From the NCBI GenBank assembly GCA_900317325.1, contig ONGE01000020.1, positions 62,001 through 126,000 on the forward strand: a DNA stretch of 64,000 nt. Direction: 5' to 3'. The notes beneath the pieces are model-generated. The model was not told the DNA's origin and did no database searches. It saw nothing but the letters and a program-made list of their open reading frames with translations. The stretch is from an uncultured Prevotellaceae bacterium. Lineage in GTDB: Bacteria; Bacteroidota; Bacteroidia; Bacteroidales; Muribaculaceae. The position numbers and the translations under genes were made by a program. The first letter of the stretch is position 1; the number at the start of each line of letters is the position of its first letter. Below are positions 1 through 7,718 of this stretch, piece by piece.

Positions 1-1470
1 GACGTTTACAACAAGGGTCTTGAGATCAGCCTGAGCGGTACCCCCGTTCAGCGCGAGAACTTCATTTGGGAAACCGGTATCAATGTCTATGGCAACCGTG
101 GCACCGTGGGTGACCTGGTTAACGGTATCGACGTTATGTACCTGACCGACGTACAGTATGGTGGCGCCAAGGCTGCCAGCTACAACCATGGCAACTTCAT
201 GGGTATCGACGGTACCAAGTGGAACCGCACCAGCGATGGCAAGCTCATCCTCGACAAGAACGGCTTCCCCACCACCGACAGCAAGGCCTATGAGGTCGGC
301 GACCGTGAGGCCAAGTTCCAGGGTGGTTGGAACAACACCTTCACCTTCTTCAAAAACTGGACCTTCAACATGTTGTGGGAGTTCCGTTATGGCGGCGACG
401 TCTTCAACGGCACCAAGTATGCCATGTCGATGAGCGGCGTGAGCAAGCTCAGCGGCGACTGGCGCAACGAGTCCCTCACCATCGATGGTGTGATCGACAC
501 CGGTAACAAGGATGCTAACGGCAATCCTATCTATCAGGACGTGAGCAACACCTGGACTGCTGACAAGAACTATACCTTCAACGGCAACGAGACCAGTGGC
601 TACAACATCATCAAGAGCTACTACACCGGTGCTTACAACTACGAGGTTCGCAACTGGATCACCTACGTGAAGAGCCTGCGCCTGCGCACCATCTCGCTGA
701 CCTACGATGTTCCCCGCACCCTGCTGGCCCGCACCAAGTACATCAAGCGTGCTGCCATCACGGCTTCGGCCAACAACCTGTTGCTGTTCACCAACTACGA
801 CGGTGATCCCGAGGTAGCTGCTTCGGGTGCCGGTATCGGTGGTTCGTCTTCGGTAGGCTTCGACTACTGCGGTGTTCCCGCTACCCGTTCCTATGCTATC
901 GGCGTTAACCTCGTCTTCGGTACCGACCTCACTGCTCCCGCTCGCGTGAACACTGCCGAGCTCGAGCTCCTCAACGGCCAGATCAACGACCTGCGCAACC
1001 AGATGGCTAACGCTCAGAACGCCAGCAACGCCCGCATCGCACAGCTCGAGAGCGACCTCGCTGCTGCCAACCGTGCACTGGCCAACTGCAAGAACGACCT
1101 GAATGCTGCCAAGAACAAGCCCGCAACTGTAGTTGACAACAGCAAGCAGTACATGAACGTGCTCGTTCACTTCCCCGTGAACAAGACCGCCATCGGTGCC
1201 GATCAGCGTCCCAACGTTGAGCGCATCGCTGCTTACATGAAGAGCCATCCCGAGGCTACCTGCGAAATCAAGGGTTACGCTTCGCCCGAGGGCAATCAGG
1301 ACAACAATATCAAGCTCGCTAACGGCCGTGCCGCCAGCGTGAAGGATATGCTCGTCAAGAAGTATGGTATCGCTGCCAACCGCATCAAAGCCGATGGCCA
1401 GGGTATCAGCAAGATGTTTGACGAATTGAGCTGGAACCGTGTTTCCATCTGCGAAATCATCGTTAAGTAA
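1..1470 (+). CDS. SusC/RagA-type TonB-dependent receptor with C-terminal coiled coil and OmpA-like domain (5' partial)
   Basis: This is the C-terminal part of an outer-membrane receptor that imports ligands with its SusD partner, using TonB energy. The frame is open from base 1, so the gene begins before the window; the GTG at 106 is only an internal codon. The final barrel strands (ending near SYAIGVNLVFG, about base 925) resemble SusC proteins, which normally stop there. Here about 180 residues follow: a heptad-like coiled coil (about bases 955-1110, rich in Leu, Ala, Asn) and an OmpA-like domain (about 1135-1467) with GYASPEGN, LANGRAASV and NRVSICEIIVK. A barrel C-terminus faces the periplasm, so the tail should lie there and may touch peptidoglycan (inference). 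The SusD gene starts 32 bp downstream. The tail is nearly the same as that of the receptor ending at 7617. Confidence 0.9.
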   Translation, partial: DVYNKGLEISLSGTPVQRENFIWETGINVYGNRGTVGDLVNGIDVMYLTDVQYGGAKAASYNHGNFMGIDGTKWNRTSDGKLILDKNGFPTTDSKAYEVGDREAKFQGGWNNTFTFFKNWTFNMLWEFRYGGDVFNGTKYAMSMSGVSKLSGDWRNESLTIDGVIDTGNKDANGNPIYQDVSNTWTADKNYTFNGNETSGYNIIKSYYTGAYNYEVRNWITYVKSLRLRTISLTYDVPRTLLARTKYIKRAAITASANNLLLFTNYDGDPEVAASGAGIGGSSSVGFDYCGVPATRSYAIGVNLVFGTDLTAPARVNTAELELLNGQINDLRNQMANAQNASNARIAQLESDLAAANRALANCKNDLNAAKNKPATVVDNSKQYMNVLVHFPVNKTAIGADQRPNVERIAAYMKSHPEATCEIKGYASPEGNQDNNIKLANGRAASVKDMLVKKYGIAANRIKADGQGISKMFDELSWNRVSICEIIVK

Positions 1471-1502
1471 TGATCAACTGACTTTAAAAAACAGATATAA
1501 TT

Positions 1503-3386
1503 ATGAAACTTTTCAAATCAATTATACTGTGCGGCTTGGGCGCTGCGATGTTATCGCTGACCTCTTGCAACGACTGGCTTGACGTGAACGTTGACCCCGA
1601 TAGCCCTTCGGCCGAGTCCACAACCTACGACCAGCGTCTGGCGCACATTCAGTTTTATACCAACAGCGGTCTGCAGTTTGGTGCATGGCGCACCACGATG
1701 GCTATGGGTGACTGGACCCGCAGCAGCAGCAATGGTGGTACTTATATGCAGGCCTCTTATTGGCATCCCGTTGATGGTCAGGTAACTACCGTCTATCAGT
1801 GGTGGTTTGTTGGCGCTTATGCCAACGTGCCCGACATGATCGCTAAGGCCGAGGCCGCCGAGAACTGGCAGTTTGCCGGTGCCGGTTATCTGATCAAGGC
1901 TTATGGCTTCATGGCCATGGCCGACCTCTACGGTGAGATGCCTTACACCCAGGCAGGTGCTGAGCCCGCTACCCCCGAGTATGACACGGGCAAGACCATC
2001 TATCTGGGCTGCTTTGAGTGCATCGACAAGGCTATTGAGTACCTCGAGAAGGGCCAGGGCCAGGATCCCAAACTGCCCACGCTGGCAGCTGGTGACTGGT
2101 GGAACCACGGTGACCTGAACAAGTGGATCAAGCTCGCCTATATGTTGAAGGCCCGCTGGATCAACAAGCTGAACAAGAAGGGTGCCGGTAGCTACAAGGA
2201 CGGTAAGTATGATGCCGACGAGATTCTGCGCTGCCTCGACAAGGCCATGCAGAGCAATGCCGACAACACCATCGTCAACCACACCGATGACAACGGTCCC
2301 ACCCACGACAACTTGGGTTGGGATGAGCCCGTTGACTACTCGCCCCTGTTCTCGGTTAGCGGTATGAACGCTGGCTACATGGCAACCAAGATGCTCTATG
2401 ACAACCTGACCAACTTCGCTGGTAAGGGTGTTGAGGATCCCCGTGCCGACCACATCCTGCCCTGGGCTTACAGTCCCAAAAGGTCAGAGAATGGCATCGA
2501 TGCTGCTGGTGTGAAGTGGAATGGACATTGGCGCCGCACACTGGGCGTTGACATGGCCAGCGAAATCTTCAGCCAGGGCGGTCCCTTGCGCGCTATGTTC
2601 AACACCACCTCCAACAGCTGGTACGTCAGCACCGATAACGAGGCTCGTCTGGGTGATACCGTCTATATCGAGGGTACCAGCGACTGCAAGGGTTACTTCG
2701 CTAACCCCAGCATCCTGTACTGCCGCGCCGGTGGTGGCAAGTTTGAGTCGGCTGAGTCGGGTACGTTCTACACCCGCGTAAGCTCGCCCACCTACATCGG
2801 TACCTATGCCGAGTGCTGCTTCATCAAGGCCGAGACCCTCTTCAAGAAGGGTGACAAGGCTGGCGCTTACGATGCCTACAAGAAGGGTGTCAAGGCCAGC
2901 TGCGAGCTGATGAACGACAAACTGAAAGCATGGATCGCCGAGGATGCTACCCTCGCCACCTGCCCGTCGTTCACCCCGATGACCGAAGATGCCATCAACA
3001 ACTTCGTGGACAACGGCATCGGCACTCAGGCTGAACTCTCACTGGGTCACATCCTCATGCAGAAGCGTATCGCCCTCATGTTCTCCTACGAGATCTGGAA
3101 CGATATGCGTCGCTATGACTTCGACAAGAACATCTTCTTCGGTTGGTCGATTCCTGCTCAGCACTTCAAGGTAGCTGCCGCTATGCTGGCTATCCCCGAC
3201 GGCAAGCAGTATCGCCGCTGGCGTCAGTGCTCGCACGAGTACAACTACAACAGCAAGAACCTGCAGGCCATCGGCAGCCAGGTTCCCGGCGCCCGCATGA
3301 CCGACGGTGAAGGCAAGGAAGTGATGTGGAACCGTCAGGATGACGCTTGGACCATCCCCGTATGGTGGGACAGCAACCAGGAGTAA
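1503..3386 (+). CDS. SusD/RagB-type nutrient-binding outer-membrane lipoprotein
   Basis: This is the surface lipoprotein that caps the adjacent SusC barrel and binds its ligand. The 627-residue protein starts with a lipoprotein signal peptide (MKLFKSIILCGLG...LSLTSC), with Cys near residue 22 as the lipidated residue, followed by the NDWLDVN motif typical of SusD N-termini. The C-terminal part (ELSLGHILMQKRIALMFSYEIWNDMRRYDF, split here by residue numbers about 505-535) matches the SusD-like 'QK...E.W.D.RRYDF' pattern. It lies 32 bp after the receptor stop and is surely in the same operon; a strong terminator follows at 3413. No adjacent enzyme indicates the substrate. Its signal peptide is nearly the same as that of the SusD at 7719, which supports tandem duplication of the pair. 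Confidence 0.93.
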   Translation: MKLFKSIILCGLGAAMLSLTSCNDWLDVNVDPDSPSAESTTYDQRLAHIQFYTNSGLQFGAWRTTMAMGDWTRSSSNGGTYMQASYWHPVDGQVTTVYQWWFVGAYANVPDMIAKAEAAENWQFAGAGYLIKAYGFMAMADLYGEMPYTQAGAEPATPEYDTGKTIYLGCFECIDKAIEYLEKGQGQDPKLPTLAAGDWWNHGDLNKWIKLAYMLKARWINKLNKKGAGSYKDGKYDADEILRCLDKAMQSNADNTIVNHTDDNGPTHDNLGWDEPVDYSPLFSVSGMNAGYMATKMLYDNLTNFAGKGVEDPRADHILPWAYSPKRSENGIDAAGVKWNGHWRRTLGVDMASEIFSQGGPLRAMFNTTSNSWYVSTDNEARLGDTVYIEGTSDCKGYFANPSILYCRAGGGKFESAESGTFYTRVSSPTYIGTYAECCFIKAETLFKKGDKAGAYDAYKKGVKASCELMNDKLKAWIAEDATLATCPSFTPMTEDAINNFVDNGIGTQAELSLGHILMQKRIALMFSYEIWNDMRRYDFDKNIFFGWSIPAQHFKVAAAMLAIPDGKQYRRWRQCSHEYNYNSKNLQAIGSQVPGARMTDGEGKEVMWNRQDDAWTIPVWWDSNQE

Positions 3387-3412
3387 TCCCCCACTCCATC
3401 TGATAATTACGT

Positions 3413-3447
3413 CCGCCGAGGCATCACGCCCCGGCGGCGTTTTTTTT
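3413..3447 (+). terminator. Rho-independent terminator after first SusC/SusD pair
   Basis: A GC-rich hairpin (CCGCCGAGG pairing with CCCCGGCGG across a short loop) is followed by eight T residues. It starts 27 bp after the SusD stop. The same hairpin core recurs at 10517 after the second unit. Confidence 0.85.
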
Positions 3448-3449
3448 CA

Positions 3450-3509
3450 GTTAGGAGTGAGAAGTTAGGAATTAGGAATTAGGTGTGAGGTGTGAGGTGT
3501 GAGGTGTGG
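3450..3509. repeat. Degenerate short tandem repeats (TTAGGA- and GTGTGAG-type)
   Basis: The tract begins with GTTAGGAGTGAGAAGTTAGG and two AATTAGG units, then continues with about four copies of the heptamer TGTGAGG. Similar degenerate tracts with other units lie at 7628, 59071 and 60683, always between genes. Confidence 0.6.
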
Positions 3510-3537
3510 TAGACGCCCGAAGGGCGGCCATCTGAGT

Positions 3538-3594
3538 AGCCCGTGGTAATGCTGGCGAACGAGCATAGCGAGAGAGTCAGCATCACCACGGGTA
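3538..3594. repeat. Long stem-loop in intergenic region
   Basis: CCCGTGGTAATGCTG (3540-3554) pairs with CAGCATCACCACGGG (3578-3592), 14 of 15 positions, around a 23-nt loop. Two short hairpins flank it: CGCCCGAAGGGCG near 3514-3527 and GTCGCCGAAGGCGAC at 3612-3626. No T-tract follows, so it is not a classic terminator. Function unknown. Confidence 0.6.
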
Positions 3595-3794
3595 CTGTTG
3601 TACATACGAATGTCGCCGAAGGCGACCCCCTTGCTGTGGGTTGTTTGATTTGATGAGGTATGGGATATTGTTAATTTTGTAAAAAATATGAGGTTAATCC
3701 ATAATTCAAAAACCCAAAAAATCTATTTTTTCTCTTAAATAATGTGATTTTAGAGTAAAATCACGCCAAAATCGTCATTTTTTCATCAAAATGC

Positions 3795-3825
3795 TTGTTT
3801 GGTTTAAACTTTTTTTGCACTTTTG
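3795..3825 (+). promoter_or_regulatory. Candidate Bacteroidetes promoter for second SusC
   Basis: TTG at 3795-3797 is followed after 20 nt by CACTTTTG (3818-3825), one base away from the TAnnTTTG consensus. The leader to ATG 3916 would be about 85 nt. Confidence 0.4.
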
Positions 3826-3915
3826 CCTTCCGAAATTCATTTTCTCCCTAAAAAACGTAACTGATAAAGAGATATTAACCAATTCATTAACTAATCAATT
3901 AAAAGCAAAGTGCGT

Positions 3916-6900
3916 ATGAAAAAACAATTAGCACTGCTCTGCACACTGGCGATAGCCATGGGAATTCCCGCTGGACTGGCCCCGAACCACTCCAGCACGG
4001 GTTTCACGGCTGTGGCCCAGAGCAACCGAGTTTCGGGCGTCGTGAAGGACGCCAACGGAGAGCCGATGATTGGCGTTAATGTAAGGGTAAAAGGCACAAA
4101 TACGGGTACGACCACCGATCTGGATGGCCGATATTCGATTAAGGCCGACCCCAACCAGACGCTTGTCTTCTCCTTTGTGGGCTATGATGCAATCGAAGTT
4201 CCTGCGTCACAAGCCGCCAACGTTCAGTTGTCCGAAGGTGCCAACACCCTGCAAGACGTAGTGGTAACGGCCGAGTTCGGTATGAAACGTGTCGCCCGCA
4301 CCGTGGGTTCCTCGGTGCAAAACGTGAAGGCCCAAGACATTATTGAGTCGGGCCGCACCGACTTCATCTCGGCCCTGCAAGGTCGTGTGTCGGGTATGAG
4401 CGTCGTTAGTTCGGGTGGTGCCCCTGGTGCCTCGACGACTGTAGTACTGCGCAGTGCCACGTCACTGAGCGGTAACAACCAGCCGCTGTATGTCATCGAC
4501 GGTATTCCCATGAACAACACCTCGTTCAACCCCACCAGCGGTCTGGCTGTCGAGGATGGTGGTAGCGCCGGTCTGACTCCCCGCTCGACCGACTACTCGT
4601 CGCGTGGTAACGACTTCAACCCCGAGGACATCGAGTCGATGACCGTGCTGAAGGGTGCTGCCGCAGCCGCTCTGTACGGTAGTGACGCATCGAACGGTGC
4701 CATCATCATCACCACCAAGAAAGGCCGTTCGGGCCGCGCTCGCGTGACCTACAGCAACCAGATTACCTGGTCCAAGGCCTATGGTTGGCCCAAGATTCAG
4801 GACAAGTACATCAATGGTGCTTATGGTGCTGCCAACTTCTACTACACCAGCCGCTACGGTTCGTTGTATGACGGCACGATGCCGTTCTTTGACAACACGG
4901 CTGCCGTGCTGCAGACCGGTTTCATGCACCGCCACAACCTGTCGATGGAGGCTGGTAACGACAAGATGTCGGTTCGCGCCAGCGCTTCGTTCTTCGACCA
5001 GGATGGTGTCATCAAGACCACGAGCCTGACCCGTACCAACCTGTCGCTGTCGGGCCGCGCCGAGCTGACCAAGTGGTTGTCGATGGAGGGAAGCATGCAG
5101 TATGTCAACGCCAAGAACGACAAGGCCCTGCGTGGTCTGTACGGTCCCGTTCGCTACAGCTACCGCTGGCCGAGCGTCGATGACATGAGCATCTATCTGG
5201 CTGATGACGGTGCCCACATGAAGTATCCCGCATACTATACCGACACCGACCTGCTGAACCCGCTGTTCGGCTTGAAGAAGAACCTGATGCACGACCAGAC
5301 CGACCGTATCATCAGTGCCTTCTCGCTGAACTTCACGCCGATTGCCCACACCTACCTGCGCCTGCAGATGGGTTGGGACGTGAGCACCTCGACCTATGAG
5401 ACGGGTACCCACCCCTACTATACCTCTTCTGCTAACCAGAGTGTCGATGACAGCAACAACAGCGGTACCTATAACATCACCAAGTACAACACCAACGACC
5501 CGACGCTCAACGTGCTGGCCGGTTACAACAACAGCTGGTGGGACAACAAGTTCTCGCTGGGTGTTCAGGCTGGTTACCACCAGCTGGAGAACGGAGTGAC
5601 CAGCTTGTCATCCTATGGTACTAACTTCAAGGTGATTGACTTCTACAGCATCAACAACTGTACCGAGAGCACCGTGACCAGCAAGAAGCGCTCGACCAAG
5701 CGCCGCGTGCAGGCTATCTCGGGTCAGTTGGAGCTGGGCTTCAACAACATGATCTTCTTGACCGGCCGCTTCCGTAACGACTGGTCGTCGACTCTGCCCA
5801 AGGACAATAACAGCTACTTCTATCCCGCCGGCGAGCTTTCAATCGTGCTGAGCGAGATGAAGTTCATGAAGAATATCAACTTCATCAACTACCTGAAACT
5901 GCGTGGCGCTATCGCCCAGGTAGGTAAGGATGCTCCTGTGCTCTCGATCGATCCCGAACTCGAGCCCACAGGCCTGACTGGTGGCGGCTACAAGTATGGC
6001 TACACCGGTCCCAACCGCAGCCTCAAGCCCGAGATGACCACCTCCTACGAGGCTGGTGTTGAGGCACGCTTCTGGAACGACCGTATCAATGCCGACTTCA
6101 CCTGGTTCCGCACCCACTGCGCCGACCAGATTGTGACCGGCTTCCGCATGAGTTACGCTACCGGTTTCGTCCTCAACAACATGAACGTGGGTACGTTTAA
6201 CACATGGGGCTGGGAAGGCCACGCCGATGTTGACGTAGTCCGCACCCCCGACGTTCGCTGGAATGTGGGCTTTAACGTATCCCACACCAATAGTGAGGTC
6301 GTTTACCTGCCCGAGAACTTGACTGAGTTCTACAACGCCTATACCTGGAACTCAGGTAACATCCGCAACGGTGTGATGAAGGGACATCCCATCAGCACCG
6401 TTACCGGTCGCGCCTACGAGCGCAACTCCAAGGGTCAGATCCTGATCGACCCGACCACCGGTCTGCCCCGCACCAGTGCCGACTGGAGCATCCTGGGCAA
6501 CCGCGAACCCAAACTGCGCTTCGGTATCACCACCGCCTTGAGCGTGAAGAACTGGCGCCTGAGTGCCATGTTCCAGGGCCGCTACCATGCCGACGTTGTC
6601 AACGCTACCATGCGCGACATGTTGGGCACCGGTCTGAACTGGCTGTCGGTTGACATGCGTGAGAAGGGATTCGTGGTATTTGACGGCGTGCTCTACGACG
6701 GCAAGCAGGAGAGTGCCAATCCCACCAAGAACACCATCGCCGTGAACCTGGGCGAGTATGGCTCTTACACCTACACCGGTGGCGATGAGGACTGGATCCA
6801 GCACAAGATCAACTACATCCGCTGCCAGGAGCTGCGTTTGGCTTACGTCTTCTCGCACAACTGGCTCAACCGCGTGACCAAGGGTACCGTTCAGAATGCC

Positions 6901-7617
6901 AGCATCTATGCATCGGCCAACGACTTGTTCACCATCACCAACTACACGGGTACCGACGTTGCCGGTAACACCCTGTCGGCTGCTGCTGGTGGTACTGGTG
7001 GTGAGGGTTATGACTGCTGGTCGCTGCCCACCCCGCGCAGCTACTCGGTAGGTCTGAGTGTGACCTTCGGCAGCAACGACGAGGCTGTCAAGCCCGCCTA
7101 CACCAACACCAACGTGCTCAACGAGCAGATCAATGACCTGCGCGCTCAGCTCGCCAACGCCGAGAACAACTTCAACGGCCGTCTGGCCCAGCTACAGAGT
7201 GACCTCGATGCCGCCAACCGTGCACTGGCCAACTGCAAGAACGACCTGAATGCTGCCAAGAACGTGAAACCCGCCGTAATTGACAACAGCAAGCAGTACA
7301 TGAACATCCTGGTTCACTACCCCGTTAACAAGACCGCCGTCGGCGTTGATCAGCGTCCCAATGTGGAGCGCATCGCTGCTTACATGAAGAGCCATCCCGA
7401 GGCCACCTGCGTCATCAAGGGTTATGCTTCGCCCGAGGGCAATCAGGACAACAACATCAAGCTCGCTAACGGCCGCGCCGCCAGCGTGAAGGATATGCTC
7501 GTCAACAAGTATGGTATCGCCGCCAACCGCATCAAAGCCGATGGCCAGGGTATCAGCAACATGTTTGACGAATTGAGCTGGAACCGTGTTTCGATCTGCG
7601 AAATCATCGTGAAGTAA
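3916..7617 (+). CDS. SusC/RagA-type TonB-dependent receptor with C-terminal coiled coil and OmpA-like domain
   Basis: This is a full-length (1233 aa) outer-membrane TonB-dependent importer. Domains in order: signal peptide (cleavage probably after AVAQ, about residue 36); carboxypeptidase-D regulatory-like domain (about 38-115, ending VFSFVGYD); plug with LYVIDGIPMNN and DIESMTVLKGAAAAALYG (about 115-270); barrel to about 1055. An extra tail of about 175 residues follows: coiled coil (about 1065-1120, including ANRALANCKNDLNAAKN) and OmpA-like domain (about 1124-1233, GYASPEGN, LANGRAASV). ATG 3916 is preferred over GTG 3910 because it opens directly with MKKQLALLC. The partner SusD at 7719 is frameshifted. 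The last ~400 bp are almost the same as the end of the gene stopping at 1470. Calling the tail a peptidoglycan anchor is inference. Confidence 0.95.
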   Translation: MKKQLALLCTLAIAMGIPAGLAPNHSSTGFTAVAQSNRVSGVVKDANGEPMIGVNVRVKGTNTGTTTDLDGRYSIKADPNQTLVFSFVGYDAIEVPASQAANVQLSEGANTLQDVVVTAEFGMKRVARTVGSSVQNVKAQDIIESGRTDFISALQGRVSGMSVVSSGGAPGASTTVVLRSATSLSGNNQPLYVIDGIPMNNTSFNPTSGLAVEDGGSAGLTPRSTDYSSRGNDFNPEDIESMTVLKGAAAAALYGSDASNGAIIITTKKGRSGRARVTYSNQITWSKAYGWPKIQDKYINGAYGAANFYYTSRYGSLYDGTMPFFDNTAAVLQTGFMHRHNLSMEAGNDKMSVRASASFFDQDGVIKTTSLTRTNLSLSGRAELTKWLSMEGSMQYVNAKNDKALRGLYGPVRYSYRWPSVDDMSIYLADDGAHMKYPAYYTDTDLLNPLFGLKKNLMHDQTDRIISAFSLNFTPIAHTYLRLQMGWDVSTSTYETGTHPYYTSSANQSVDDSNNSGTYNITKYNTNDPTLNVLAGYNNSWWDNKFSLGVQAGYHQLENGVTSLSSYGTNFKVIDFYSINNCTESTVTSKKRSTKRRVQAISGQLELGFNNMIFLTGRFRNDWSSTLPKDNNSYFYPAGELSIVLSEMKFMKNINFINYLKLRGAIAQVGKDAPVLSIDPELEPTGLTGGGYKYGYTGPNRSLKPEMTTSYEAGVEARFWNDRINADFTWFRTHCADQIVTGFRMSYATGFVLNNMNVGTFNTWGWEGHADVDVVRTPDVRWNVGFNVSHTNSEVVYLPENLTEFYNAYTWNSGNIRNGVMKGHPISTVTGRAYERNSKGQILIDPTTGLPRTSADWSILGNREPKLRFGITTALSVKNWRLSAMFQGRYHADVVNATMRDMLGTGLNWLSVDMREKGFVVFDGVLYDGKQESANPTKNTIAVNLGEYGSYTYTGGDEDWIQHKINYIRCQELRLAYVFSHNWLNRVTKGTVQNASIYASANDLFTITNYTGTDVAGNTLSAAAGGTGGEGYDCWSLPTPRSYSVGLSVTFGSNDEAVKPAYTNTNVLNEQINDLRAQLANAENNFNGRLAQLQSDLDAANRALANCKNDLNAAKNVKPAVIDNSKQYMNILVHYPVNKTAVGVDQRPNVERIAAYMKSHPEATCVIKGYASPEGNQDNNIKLANGRAASVKDMLVNKYGIAANRIKADGQGISNMFDELSWNRVSICEIIVK

Positions 7618-7627
7618 GTATAAATCA

Positions 7628-7707
7628 AGTTTAGAGTTTAGGGTTTAGAGTTTAGAGTGACTTAAGTTACTAAAAACTAAGGACTAAGGACTAAAAACTA
7701 AAAACTA
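7628..7707. repeat. Degenerate tandem repeats (GTTTAGAG / ACTAAGG types)
   Basis: Between SusC and SusD of pair two lies GTTTAGAG/GTTTAGG repeated about four times, then GGACTAA/AAACTAA units repeated about five times. The 21 bases 7628-7648 recur exactly, inverted, at 60718-60738. The repeats separate two genes that should be co-transcribed. Confidence 0.6.
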
Positions 7708-7718
7708 AGATATATATT

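Larger units (their letters stand above)
3387..3915. other. Intergenic region between SusC/SusD pairs one and two
   Basis: This 529-bp gap holds, in order, the terminator (3413-3447), a degenerate short repeat tract rich in TTAGGA and TGTGAGG units (about 3450-3509), three hairpins (3514-3527, 3538-3594, 3612-3626), an AT-rich stretch and a candidate promoter at 3795-3825. I see no coding sequence in it. Confidence 0.6.

Noticed and set aside
106-1470. Independent gene starting at GTG 106
   Set aside because: The frame is open to base 1 and residues before 106 are typical barrel strands, so the gene starts outside the window.
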